This document shows positions 37,479 through 45,611 of a stretch of 55,301 bases of DNA, in pieces (within the stretch, counting starts at the first letter, position 1; each line of letters begins with the position of its first letter). The notes under the pieces are model-generated. The model saw only the letters and a list, made by a program, of their open reading frames with translations. It did no database searches and was not told where the DNA came from. The stretch lies in contig DAIOFH010000004.1 in NCBI GenBank assembly GCA_036745875.1, positions 1 to 55,301 on the forward strand. The letters are read 5' to 3'. The translations under genes were made by a program, and so were the position numbers. Source of the stretch: DAIOFH01 sp036745875. Lineage in GTDB: Bacteria; Planctomycetota; SZUA-567.

Positions 37479-37716
37479 CTACTCCCGTAAAATCGTCTCC
37501 AGGCATATTCATAAAGTTAACGTACCCGGCAATGATCCTTGTCCGTTGCCGGTAACGGAGTAGAAAGGATCCCCAAAAGGGCATTATGAGCGTGGGGAGA
37601 GGGTGCGTACACCGGCGTATCATTGCGCTGTCTAGCGTGGGCGAGCATTGCCCAAAGAATATTTGTGTGTTGCCGGGGGCTCCATAAATGTTGCCGGAGA
37701 TAATTTCGCGAGTTAA

Positions 37717-37730
37717 TGCATACGTATGCA
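37717..37730. promoter_or_regulatory. LacI-type operator O1
   Basis: Perfect 14-bp palindrome TGCATACGTATGCA with a central CG, the form expected for a LacI/GalR repressor site. It lies about 240 bases upstream of the sugar operon. On the minus strand a TTGCAT overlaps it and could be a -35 box. Confidence 0.65.
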
Positions 37731-37768
37731 AGGCGGCTCAAAAAAACACAGGGCCCAAAAACCCTTGA

Positions 37769-37783
37769 AGCATACGTATACAT
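37769..37783. promoter_or_regulatory. LacI-type operator O2
   Basis: GCATACGTATAC, nearly the same palindrome as O1, centred about 52 bases away (close to five helical turns). Such pairs allow DNA looping by a LacI-family tetramer. Confidence 0.6.
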
Positions 37784-37848
37784 TACACTTATTTATGTCG
37801 CAAGTCAAGAAGCAATTTTACAAAAAAGATCTAAATTTGACTTTTTCT

Positions 37849-38871
37849 TTAATCGGGAAATGGCAATGTAGTGTCCCGAAGCAGCAACCTCGGTTTATAG
37901 CTGGATTTAAACTTGGCGATTTTCCGATTTTCAATGAGATCTCTCAATAATTTGCACCCATCCGGGATTATTTCCTCCACGTCGACGTGGAGTGTGGAGA
38001 GATTGGGTTTTATCCAGGACGCCAGCGGTATATCATCCACACCAAGAATCTGAACTTGGTCAGGCACTCTGATTCCGGCCTCTCGGAATGCGTTGAGCAT
38101 GCCCAAGGCGATTAAATCGTTATAGACGAATAAGGCGAGTTTCTTCTTGGCAAGCGAACGAGTCAACCGTTCGGCGACGGCATAGCCGGCTTCAAAAGTC
38201 ATTGGGCACGATAACTGATTGGTGGGCGACAATTCTCTTCCGCGTTCGGTGAGTCCACGTTTGAAGCTGCGACAACGCCGGTTATTTTCGATTTCTTCCC
38301 CATCAAAACCGATATACATCATTTCAAAATCGGGAAAAGCGCCAAGGAATCTCCCGGCCAAACGGCCCCCGTATTCGCTGTCCGTGTGCAGTGAATACAA
38401 AGCATCCTGCTTCTGCCTTGTCATCAGCATAGAAACGCAAGGGAAGTTGTTTTCCTTGATCAACGACATTTCCCTGTCGCCCAACGTGGTTCTGATTGTT
38501 ATAAGGCCATCGACTTTTCGCTTCCTGATAATGCGCTCGAAAACCGACACGCCCTTATCCGGCGCGTAGTCATAAACAAGCATAATGTCGTAATCATACT
38601 TTATAAGTTCCCGCTGCAAGCAATCGTAAAAATGTGCGAGCATTGGAGTGCCCGCCATCCCCCTAAAATGTTGTGAAAAGAGGATGCCTATGGTTCCCGT
38701 GCGATTCGTCTTGAGGCTCCGGGCCAGACTATTGAGTTCAAAACCATATTCAGCGGCTTTTTGAACCACCATGTTTTTTGTTTCTTCTGTCACCAGGGGG
38801 CTGTTGTTAAGAGCGCGCGAAACGGTAGCTTGGGAGACGCCAAGTATGCGCGCGAATTCTTTAGAGTTCAC
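37849..38871 (-). CDS. LacI-family transcription regulator
   Basis: A 340-residue regulator. The N-terminal helix-turn-helix is EFARILGVSQATVSRALNNSP, followed by the hinge helix (ELNSLARSLKTNRTGTIGIL) and a periplasmic-binding-protein-like ligand domain with a normal dimer interface and the LGVDDIPLASWIKPNLSTL segment. The most likely start is GTG 38871, with AAGGA six bases upstream, since the helix-turn-helix follows directly. It probably represses the sugar operon (operators O1 and O2) and the AEC carrier gene, and perhaps itself, through O3 at 38977. Confidence 0.85.
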   Translation of the reverse strand: MNSKEFARILGVSQATVSRALNNSPLVTEETKNMVVQKAAEYGFELNSLARSLKTNRTGTIGILFSQHFRGMAGTPMLAHFYDCLQRELIKYDYDIMLVYDYAPDKGVSVFERIIRKRKVDGLITIRTTLGDREMSLIKENNFPCVSMLMTRQKQDALYSLHTDSEYGGRLAGRFLGAFPDFEMMYIGFDGEEIENNRRCRSFKRGLTERGRELSPTNQLSCPMTFEAGYAVAERLTRSLAKKKLALFVYNDLIALGMLNAFREAGIRVPDQVQILGVDDIPLASWIKPNLSTLHVDVEEIIPDGCKLLRDLIENRKIAKFKSSYKPRLLLRDTTLPFPD

Positions 38872-38976
38872 GGTATATCCTTTTCCCTCGGGTAAGGCAT
38901 GCGCACCAAAGAGCCATCGCCTGCCATCGAGTCTCCACACCGGTCCGCTATCGTTACCGGTCGGGCCTTCTATAAA

Positions 38977-38992
38977 ATGCATACGAATGTAT
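38977..38992. promoter_or_regulatory. LacI-type operator O3
   Basis: ATGCATACGAATGTAT shares the GCATACG(A/T)AT core of O1 and O2. It lies in the 320-base gap between the divergent LacI gene and the AEC carrier gene, where it could control both. Confidence 0.5.
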
Positions 38993-39191
38993 TTCTTTAA
39001 CACATTATATTGTATGAATTTAAAATTTCACGAAAAATTTATAGCTCTCTTGAATATTTTCAAAATACGGGTATAGTGGGATGCTCCGCCAGCGATAGCA
39101 ATCGCCATGGAGGAAAATCAAACCACTCGACAAAAACCGCACACTTGGTGCGCCCCTCTTCCTTCTGGAAGCTTTTTTACTTGGAGTCCCG

Positions 39192-40124
39192 ATGTGGCAA
39201 GCCTTTGCGGGTATTTTCGGCATCCTTCTCATTAGCGGTCTCGGATATTATTTGTCGCGAATCAATTTCATGGATGCGTCCGCGACCCGGTTCGTAACGA
39301 AACTGGCGACAAAAGTGACGATCCCCTGTATGCTTTTCAAGAATGCCGTCACTAACTTCACCCCTGAGTTTCTCGAAACGACAGGGTTCTGGCTGCTCAT
39401 TCCTCTTCTCATTATCATATTCCTTCACGCCATGGCGTACGGCATAGCAAAACTGCTGCATATTAGAAAAGGAGATACAGGCGTATTCTGCGCCATGATA
39501 TCCATGCCCAATACGCTTTCCATCGGTTTACCCATTACACTGGCGATTTTCGGCGTAACGGGGATTCCATATGTCATGGCATTCTATGTTTCGACTGCCG
39601 TGTTTTTTTGGGGATACGCAGTGAACTGGGTCGCTCGTGACGGCGGCCAGATGATCGTTGGAAAACTGGAGGCGGTCAAGCGAATCTTCTCGCCTCCACT
39701 GCTGGCCTTCCTCCTGGGTGCGGGGATGAATATGGTACATGTACCATTACCGAATTTCATCGCCGCTGCCGTTGAAAATTTGGGGGGGATGACCACTCCG
39801 CTTACCTTGCTGTTGACCGGCTCAATACTGGCGGATATGGGGCGTGATGCATTCAAACTGGATAAGGCGGGAGCTGTGACCCTGGTAGGAAGGCTGCTTC
39901 TCAGCCCAGTCGTTTGCTTGCTCATATGCCTGGCGGTTTCCGTACCAATGGAAATGACCAGGAATTATACAGTACAAGCCGGCCTCCCATCGATGAATCA
40001 AGTGTTGCTTATGAGCAAATACTACGGCGCGAACGACCGTCTGTGCGCACAAATGTTGATGCTGACTACGTTATTATCGTTGGTTACCATTCCGCTGACG
40101 GTTTTAGTTTTGGGGATGTTTTAG
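39192..40124 (+). CDS. AEC-family carrier
   Basis: A 310-residue inner-membrane protein with about ten helices of the auxin efflux carrier (AEC) family. The N-terminal half contains the helix-break segment SGLGYYLSRINFMDASATRFVTKLATKVTIPCMLFKN, and the second half the matching LPNFIAAAVENLGGMTTPLTLLLTGS. Bacterial members move organic acids or malonate; none is certain. Its position next to the LacI regulator and operator O3 suggests it exports or imports a product or substrate of the sugar operon. GGAG lies about seven bases before the ATG. Confidence 0.82.
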   Translation: MWQAFAGIFGILLISGLGYYLSRINFMDASATRFVTKLATKVTIPCMLFKNAVTNFTPEFLETTGFWLLIPLLIIIFLHAMAYGIAKLLHIRKGDTGVFCAMISMPNTLSIGLPITLAIFGVTGIPYVMAFYVSTAVFFWGYAVNWVARDGGQMIVGKLEAVKRIFSPPLLAFLLGAGMNMVHVPLPNFIAAAVENLGGMTTPLTLLLTGSILADMGRDAFKLDKAGAVTLVGRLLLSPVVCLLICLAVSVPMEMTRNYTVQAGLPSMNQVLLMSKYYGANDRLCAQMLMLTTLLSLVTIPLTVLVLGMF

Positions 40125-40130
40125 AGCCTT

Positions 40131-40203
40131 GTCGCGCTTTTCGGCACAACCGGGTTATGCCGTAAGCGCCAAGGAAAGGCCAAACTTATTTAAAGCGCGC
40201 TAA
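40131..40203. repeat. Partial copy C of the palindromic repeat
   Basis: Contains GCGCTTTTCGGCA, a different central loop, TGCCGTAAGCGC and the right arm CTTATTTAAAGCGCGC, in the same order as copy A. The outer left arm is missing. It lies between the convergent AEC and creatininase genes. The stop codon of the latter (40200-40202) falls in its end. Confidence 0.65.
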
Positions 40204-41060
40204 TAATTGTTTCGGCCTTTTTCCAGGAGCGCGTTCACCACGTCAATGATGTTTTTTACGCCGGCGGCAAAAATGGCCGATCCTTCGTCGGCGGTGGCGG
40301 TACGGGGATCGAATTTGACATACCCGTCATCGGTATACACGTCATCCAGCATTCCATAGTCCTGATACCGCAATTTTTCCGGCTCCACCGGCAGGGTATC
40401 CAGTTTGACGCTATCGGTTAGGGCGAGCATAAGGGAGGTTTCGATTCGCGTGGCATGTCCCGCCTCTCCGGGCGGCGCGGAGTCCGCCCAGGCATGGAGA
40501 AGAACCGCCCTGCTGTCGCCGTCATGGCTTGCTTCGTCACAGAGCCGCTCCATCACATCATAAAAACCTTCCCCGCCGTGCCCGGTCACAATGACAATCA
40601 ATGCATACCCATGTTCGACAAGCAGACGAAGATGCTCACGGATTACAGTTGCGAAAATCTCTTCCCTTGCATAAAAACTCTTCACTGTCGCACACGGATA
40701 ATCCATGCCGACTATCCGTGCGGTATGGTCGTCGAATTGCTGCTTCGCAAGATCGGCGGCATCTCTACTTCGAAAGGTTCCACACCACAAGGTGGGCAAA
40801 ACCACGCCGCCGGTTCGCTCCGCGGCTGCCGCAGCCGCCTTTTCGGCCGAAATGCCGTCGGTGCCAAGCGGCAAGGCGGGACCATGCCATTCCAATGGGC
40901 CGACAGGCAGATAAATCACCGAATGGCGCTCCTTCTCCGCGAGAATCTCCTCGGGCCGCAAGAGACAGTATTGTCTGGTTCTCATACAGGTATCCGCATA
41001 TCCTGCGAGTGCCGTTTCCCTGATCTGTTCAACTGACTTGCCTTTATCCGGTTCACTCAT
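40200..41060 (-). CDS. Creatininase-family protein
   Basis: A 286-residue protein of the creatininase/MftE fold. Metal-site motifs are visible: VGPLEWHGPALPLGTD (Glu, His and Asp ligands), VTGHGGEG and HATRIETSLMLAL with the final Glu. The family opens cyclic amides such as creatinine or acts in peptide-modification pathways. The classical loop is GHGGN; here it is GHGGE. The gene stands alone, convergent with the AEC carrier, and its substrate is unknown. Confidence 0.78.
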   Translation of the reverse strand: MSEPDKGKSVEQIRETALAGYADTCMRTRQYCLLRPEEILAEKERHSVIYLPVGPLEWHGPALPLGTDGISAEKAAAAAAERTGGVVLPTLWCGTFRSRDAADLAKQQFDDHTARIVGMDYPCATVKSFYAREEIFATVIREHLRLLVEHGYALIVIVTGHGGEGFYDVMERLCDEASHDGDSRAVLLHAWADSAPPGEAGHATRIETSLMLALTDSVKLDTLPVEPEKLRYQDYGMLDDVYTDDGYVKFDPRTATADEGSAIFAAGVKNIIDVVNALLEKGRNNY

Positions 41061-41099
41061 GGTTCTTCTCTCATTTTCGCACTTTGGGTTTGCTTGGCT

Positions 41100-41401
41100 T
41101 TACTTGGTTTGGTGGTGCCAGTACAGCATTCCGCCGTCAAGTAGTCGACGGTCTCCCGCTTCAAGACAATGTTGGCTTTGCATTCGGATATTGCGGCTTT
41201 CCCGTTCCATCCTGACCAGTCCACGATGAACGATGGCCTTCAGATAAAAGGAAAGGTTGGTTTTTCGGAATATCCAGCATCAGAGAAATACCCCCTGCAA
41301 CCCATCCATCCGGCGCATACTTGACAAGCAAGCGAAAGATGGCAAGACGTGCCTCGGAGGTTAGAACTTCAAAAAATAGTCGTGGCGGTTTTCGTATCCA
41401 T
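41100..41401 (-). pseudogene. arsR-type repressor remnant with two frameshifts
   Basis: The minus strand from ATG 41401 reads MDTKTATTIF and then shifts frame within a run of six T. The next frame reads EVLTSEARLAIFRLLVKYAP and then LMLDIPKN. After a second +1 shift it reads NLSFYLKAIVHRGLVRMERE and runs to a stop at 41100. Joined, these make a continuous ArsR winged-helix repressor, with the P-x-x-N-LSFYLKAI recognition helix. Two one-base insertions thus break the gene. It is too short and broken to be annotated by length alone. Confidence 0.7.
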
Positions 41402-41522
41402 GGAATGATAATTCAAAAATTGTTGAATTATGTCAAGAGGCGAGTCGAATGCTGTAGGGAAAAACTGACCAAATTTCAGGCATGGACGGCAAACCGGTTC
41501 CGGCTGGGGAATACACATCAAC

Positions 41523-41873
41523 GTGAAGTCGTCCCTGCGCTGGGATAACCGCGCACTTTATCAAGCCACCGCCGTTCTTGGCGGCGAGGACAATTTTGCC
41601 AAACATATTGGAGTGGGACCGCTTGTCATTCGCGATATCTGCGAAGGAAAGGGATCTGTAACCCGCGAAACGGCTCTGCGCATGGGCAATGCCCTTGACA
41701 CGACTCCGGATTTTTGGCTAAACCTGCAACATGGTTTCGATTATGCGAGGGCTCTGCACCTGCTGCGTACAAGCGGACAATTGAAGGGGATAAAAGCCGT
41801 CAAAACCCTGAAATCCGCATCTGTCAAGCGTCGTTCACATGCCCAAAAGAAAAAGCATACCCGTGCGTCGTAA
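41523..41873 (+). CDS. HigA-like antitoxin, orphan, possibly 5'-damaged
   Basis: A 116-residue protein with the HigA/VapI XRE helix-turn-helix: FAKHIGVGPLVIRDICEGKGSVTRETALRMGNALDTTPDFWLNLQHGFDY. The second half of the motif is canonical, but the usual N-terminus (HPGEILREEF) is absent. A similar THQREVV string lies just upstream in another frame, so the 5' end may have shifted. No higB toxin is seen on either side. The basic tail (SVKRRSHAQKKKHTRAS) is unusual. It is adjacent to the arsR remnant and looks like part of a decaying segment. Confidence 0.6.
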   Translation: MKSSLRWDNRALYQATAVLGGEDNFAKHIGVGPLVIRDICEGKGSVTRETALRMGNALDTTPDFWLNLQHGFDYARALHLLRTSGQLKGIKAVKTLKSASVKRRSHAQKKKHTRAS

Positions 41874-41892
41874 GATCCTGGTCGCCGCTATA

Positions 41893-42372
41893 TCAATCCA
41901 CCTCGCCACTGGTGAACTGTTCCAGTGCGCCATCCACCCTGACCAGGAATTCGGCGAGGAAACGCCGCTCCTTGGCGTCGGATTCCCGCAGCAGCTTGCC
42001 GACTATCTTCTCAAAGCGCTTTTTGCGCAGCATATGCCCCGTATAGGCGATCAGCCCCTTTTCAGTCAGCCCGAGCGCAATCTTCGACTGCGCGTCCCCG
42101 ATGCTGCGACCCTTCGTCACCATCCCCTTCTTGAACAGCCGGGTAATGATCTGGGACACGGCGCTCTTGGTGATCCCCAGCTGCGTCGACAGGGCTGTGA
42201 CGTGAATGTTCGGGCTTTCCTTGATGGTCTGGATCATCTTGATCTCGGCGTCGTACAAGGGCGTATCTGTTCCGTACTTTCGGCTGCTCCTTCCCGCAAA
42301 CTCTTTCATCCGCTCATGGACCCGCACCAATAACTCGGCAATGTCAGTTTTCTGTTCTTCCGTCAATGTCAT
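41893..42372 (-). CDS. MarR-family regulator
   Basis: A 159-residue winged-helix regulator. The DNA-binding core is EIKMIQTIKESPNIHVTALSTQLGITKSAVSQIITRL, followed by the wing KGMVTKGRSIGDAQSKIALGLTEKG, and helical dimerisation ends on both sides. It is the last gene of the GcvT-like/SDR/MarR unit, starting six bases after the SDR stop. It therefore likely controls that operon in response to a small ligand. The ATG is preferred over an in-frame TTG two codons upstream. Confidence 0.82.
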   Translation of the reverse strand: MTLTEEQKTDIAELLVRVHERMKEFAGRSSRKYGTDTPLYDAEIKMIQTIKESPNIHVTALSTQLGITKSAVSQIITRLFKKGMVTKGRSIGDAQSKIALGLTEKGLIAYTGHMLRKKRFEKIVGKLLRESDAKERRFLAEFLVRVDGALEQFTSGEVD

Positions 42373-42378
42373 ATCCAA

Positions 42379-43176
42379 TCAGCCAATGCCACGCTTACGT
42401 AAAAGTTTTTTAAACAAGGCGGGCCAGAGGCGGTTGAGGTACACGCCGCCGCATTCGATGCCGCCTATCAATTGTTCCGCCCTTCCCTCCCGAATCGCCG
42501 TAATGGCGCGCCGGGCGCACTCCTCGGCGGAAATCCCGCGCAATTGCCCTCTATCGGTAACGCCGTGCCGCCCGCCGTCCGCCTCCAGCGCCTGTTCGGA
42601 AATTTCCGTCAGCACCCATCCCGGCACTATGAGGGTGATTTCCACGCCCTGACCAAATATTTCCTCCCGAAGGGATTCAAACCAGCCGTGCAGCGCATGC
42701 TTCCCTGCGGAATAAAACGACCTCCTCGGCGCGCCGAATTTCCCCAGCACCCCCGTTACCGCCACCACCTGCCCCGAGCCGCGCCGGAGCATCCCCGGCA
42801 CAACCGCACGGGTCAATTCAACCGCCCCCCAAAAATCCACTTCCATGATCCGCCGCGCCGTGGCTGTCGTCGTTTCCAGCGCCGTGCCGCGTTGGCCGAC
42901 CCCGGCTGCGTTGACCAGGATATCGATGTCACCGCATTTTTCAGCCGCTTCGCGGGTGCCGGCGGCAAGCGCGTCAGGCCGCGACAAATCAAGAGGCATC
43001 AGCCAGACCCGCGCCCCGTGCCGGCGGCATTCCTCCGCGGTCTCCTCCAGGCGGTCCATGCGCCGGGCGGACAAAAGCACCCCCGCCGCCCCCTCTTTAG
43101 CCAACTCGACCGCCAGCGCCTTGCCGATACCCGACGACGCGCCGGTGACCCACACCATACGATCTTTTGGATCCAT
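42379..43176 (-). CDS. Short-chain dehydrogenase/reductase
   Basis: A 265-residue SDR. The cofactor loop TGASSGIGKALAVE begins near residue 15, NAAGVG follows at about 93, and the catalytic pair is YSAGKHAL (Tyr and Lys) with a preceding Ser/Thr region in VVAVTGVLG. It belongs to the classical SDR type of about 250 residues and is NAD(P)-dependent. It follows the GcvT-like gene by 23 bases. The substrate is not evident; the C-terminal extension is short and basic. Confidence 0.85.
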   Translation of the reverse strand: MDPKDRMVWVTGASSGIGKALAVELAKEGAAGVLLSARRMDRLEETAEECRRHGARVWLMPLDLSRPDALAAGTREAAEKCGDIDILVNAAGVGQRGTALETTTATARRIMEVDFWGAVELTRAVVPGMLRRGSGQVVAVTGVLGKFGAPRRSFYSAGKHALHGWFESLREEIFGQGVEITLIVPGWVLTEISEQALEADGGRHGVTDRGQLRGISAEECARRAITAIREGRAEQLIGGIECGGVYLNRLWPALFKKLLRKRGIG

Positions 43177-43199
43177 AGATGAACCCCGTTCGGAAATGG

Positions 43200-44426
43200 C
43201 TACTGCAATTTCTTTCTGGCCGTACGGCCGGGACGGATGTCGGCGGCGATTTCAACGGCAATTTCGCGCCGCTTGTCCTTGAGCGTGACTTGTTCCCCCG
43301 GGGCGAGCTTCTCCGAGACCCGTATGAAACCGCAGGCCAGGCCGCGCGGCTTCCAGTCCGCCGGGCGGTCGGCAACGGAAAGAGCCATGATGCTCTTGTC
43401 CGGCAGCCTCCCCATCGCCATGTCGGAAACAATCGTCGCGACGCAACCGATGTCCTTGCCGCCGTGTAAAACCCGTGCGTCATGGCTCTCCACCCGCCGC
43501 TGGTCGAAACCGACGAAAGGCAGGGTATGTTCCGTTTTCGCGGGATCGAGCGCGGCCGATCCGACAAAAGACTTGGTAAAGCCGCCGCCCTCCCCGAAAG
43601 GCAGCGCGAATGTCCAGGGATGGTTGATAAACGGCCATGGGCCGATGTCCTGGTGGCTGAGCGGCAGGACCGCGCCGGTGCGCAGGCTGTCCCGCGCCGC
43701 CAGGCCGCAGGTGACGATTCCGGCTTCCGCGCCGACCCGTAGCAGCGTATCCCACAGCGCCCCGGCGTCAGCCAGCGAACAGAATATCTCGAACCCGGCT
43801 TCCCCGGTATAGCCGCTTCTGGACAGCAACACGGGCATGCCGCCATTGATGGATACTGTCGTCCGGGCCAGGTCGAAATCGCCTTTGAAGGAAAAATAAG
43901 GAAACGCTTCAAACAGGGTTTTGTCGGCGAGCAGGGTCTTGACTATGCCCGGTGCCCTGGGACCCTGGACATCGAGCTTGGCAAGGCGCTCTGCGGGTTC
44001 GGCGATGTCCAACCGGTCGCCGCCGGGAAGCGCACGCAAATGGTTTACGAGAACCGACCCCATTCCGGCGTTGCTGACGACGGCAAAACGCCCGCCAGCG
44101 AGGGGGTAAAGGACGGCATCGTCGATGCAGTGGCCATTTTCCGAAAGGAACGCGCCATAGAGGGCGCGGTTTTCCCGGACTCCCGACAGGTCGCGGGTAA
44201 AGGCATGGTCAAGAAACGTCTGCGCGCCGTCGCCGCAAATGAAAAAAACATCCATATGGCTGGTGTCGAACAGCCCCGCCGCCGTGACCACTGCCAAATG
44301 CTCCTTCACGGCTCCGGCCGGGTACCATAACGGCATGTCCCAGCCGGCAAACGGGCTCATCAACGCGCCCAGGTCGACGTGGCGGGAATGCAAAACGGTC
44401 TTCTTCAGATTCTGTTCGTCAGTCAT
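43200..44426 (-). CDS. GcvT-like folate-dependent aminomethyltransferase
   Basis: A 408-residue protein of the GcvT/aminomethyltransferase family. It opens with MSPFAGWDMPLWYPAGAVKEH. The folate-binding Asp segment HCIDDAVLYPL, the SRSGYTGEAGFEIFC motif and the C-terminal beta-barrel (GFIRVSEKLAPGEQV) are all present. GcvT transfers the aminomethyl carbon of glycine to tetrahydrofolate, but here no gcvH or gcvP gene is near, so it may be a folate-dependent demethylase acting on another methylated compound. ATG 44426 has AGAGGA upstream. It heads the operon with the SDR and MarR genes. Confidence 0.78.
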   Translation of the reverse strand: MTDEQNLKKTVLHSRHVDLGALMSPFAGWDMPLWYPAGAVKEHLAVVTAAGLFDTSHMDVFFICGDGAQTFLDHAFTRDLSGVRENRALYGAFLSENGHCIDDAVLYPLAGGRFAVVSNAGMGSVLVNHLRALPGGDRLDIAEPAERLAKLDVQGPRAPGIVKTLLADKTLFEAFPYFSFKGDFDLARTTVSINGGMPVLLSRSGYTGEAGFEIFCSLADAGALWDTLLRVGAEAGIVTCGLAARDSLRTGAVLPLSHQDIGPWPFINHPWTFALPFGEGGGFTKSFVGSAALDPAKTEHTLPFVGFDQRRVESHDARVLHGGKDIGCVATIVSDMAMGRLPDKSIMALSVADRPADWKPRGLACGFIRVSEKLAPGEQVTLKDKRREIAVEIAADIRPGRTARKKLQ

Positions 44427-44445
44427 CGTGTTTCCTCTAAAAACG

Positions 44446-44555
44446 AAATTCATGATTTATGGCTTTTGATTTATGATATGCGGATTTTATCGCGCAATCA
44501 AATCGTTTGGCGAAAATCCTCAACCACAAATACTAAATCATAAGTCATAAATTCC
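44446..44555. repeat. AT-rich inverted repeat
   Basis: AATTCATGATTTATG near 44447 and CATAAGTCATAAATT near 44540 are inverted versions of the same ATTTATGAxTT string. The left side also has a tandem second copy (TTTTGATTTATGAT). This type of heptamer-spaced inverted repeat is common in intergenic DNA of many bacteria; its role is unknown. Confidence 0.55.
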
Positions 44556-44574
44556 AGCTGGCAAGGGGATAAAA

Positions 44575-44603
44575 AATATCGCGGCCTCTGCGGCCGCGAT
44601 ATT
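44575..44603 (-). terminator. Rho-independent terminator of the second lacI-type gene
   Basis: AATATCGCGGCC and GGCCGCGATATT form a perfect 12-bp stem around a five-base loop. Read on the minus strand it ends in six T, 25 bases after the regulator stop. Confidence 0.9.
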
Positions 44604-44627
44604 CGTGTGAAAACTGGAACGTAAAAG

Positions 44628-45611
44628 TCAGATTTCCGATGTTGCCTGGATGATCACGTTTTGATGCTGTTTTACATCGATCTTGCCGTCAACCATCTGC
44701 AAAAGCAGCTGGGCGGAGCGCCGCCCGAGGGTGTAGTTGTCGAAGTGCATGATCGACATTCCGTCCGGAGGCAGCAACACATCCTCGCCATTGGACACAT
44801 ACACGATCTTCGATCCTTGTCCCACCGGTATGCCGCCGTCGGCGAGGACCTGGATCATTTCCGGCAGAAGCCCGCGCAGGAGAACGACAGCCAGCTTGCT
44901 GTCGCCGCCTTCACGCTGTTTTTGCCCCAGCCACGACGGTTCCGGGATAAATGCCCCGTTCCAGACGGTGCAGATCTTGGACTGCGCGGCCGCCCATTCC
45001 TTGAACGTGGACTGGAACTGGTCGTAAACGTAATTCCTGCCGTTGTGCGGCATCACCAGGAGGACAGACCCGCAGTCGTCGCCGATTTCGCCAATGATCT
45101 TCCGCGCAAAACCGACCATGTCGAAATTGATCGAGTTGATTTCCGGCCGCGGAATGCCGCCCATCATCACGAACGGCCGTTCGGACTGGTTGAGAAGCTC
45201 CAGCCGCGCGGCATCGTCCTCCCCGGCCTGGATAATGAACCCGTCCACCTGCCTGCCGAATGCCATTTGCCTGATGATTTCCAGCTCATGTTCCTGATTT
45301 CTGGGCATGACAAGCATCATGCGCTCTTCGCGTTCCCACATGAGGTCGGAAACGCCGCGCAATGCCTCGTGCCAGGCATCGTCCCAGCGTTGATGGGAAT
45401 AAGTCGATGCGACAAAGGAAATGATCCTGGTCTTGCCTGTGCGCAAACCTCGCGCGGCGGCAAGGGGGACATAATTCATACTTTTGGCTATATTGTGGAT
45501 GCGTTCGGCAGTCGCGGGAGCCACCCTTACCCTGTTCACCCCGGATAGAACACTGGACGCGGTAACAGTACTTACATTTGCGGCAGCAGCCACTTCTTTC
45601 AATGTCACCAT
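44628..45611 (-). CDS. LacI-family transcription regulator
   Basis: A 327-residue regulator. The helix-turn-helix is VTLKEVAAAANVSTVTASSVLSG, the hinge is NYVPLAAARGLRTGKTRIISFV, and the ligand-binding domain is of normal length with MSIMHFDNYTLGRRSAQLLLQ near the end. The start is taken at ATG 45611, directly before the helix-turn-helix. A longer in-frame extension to 45758 has no family match. It is a single-gene unit with its own terminator. No matching operator is obvious, and it faces a 770-base AT-rich region. Confidence 0.85.
   Translation of the reverse strand: MVTLKEVAAAANVSTVTASSVLSGVNRVRVAPATAERIHNIAKSMNYVPLAAARGLRTGKTRIISFVASTYSHQRWDDAWHEALRGVSDLMWEREERMMLVMPRNQEHELEIIRQMAFGRQVDGFIIQAGEDDAARLELLNQSERPFVMMGGIPRPEINSINFDMVGFARKIIGEIGDDCGSVLLVMPHNGRNYVYDQFQSTFKEWAAAQSKICTVWNGAFIPEPSWLGQKQREGGDSKLAVVLLRGLLPEMIQVLADGGIPVGQGSKIVYVSNGEDVLLPPDGMSIMHFDNYTLGRRSAQLLLQMVDGKIDVKQHQNVIIQATSEI

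Noticed and set aside
44427..44627. Glycine riboswitch near the GcvT-like gene
   Set aside because: No tandem aptamer core seen; the interval holds an AT-rich inverted repeat and a terminator of the next gene.
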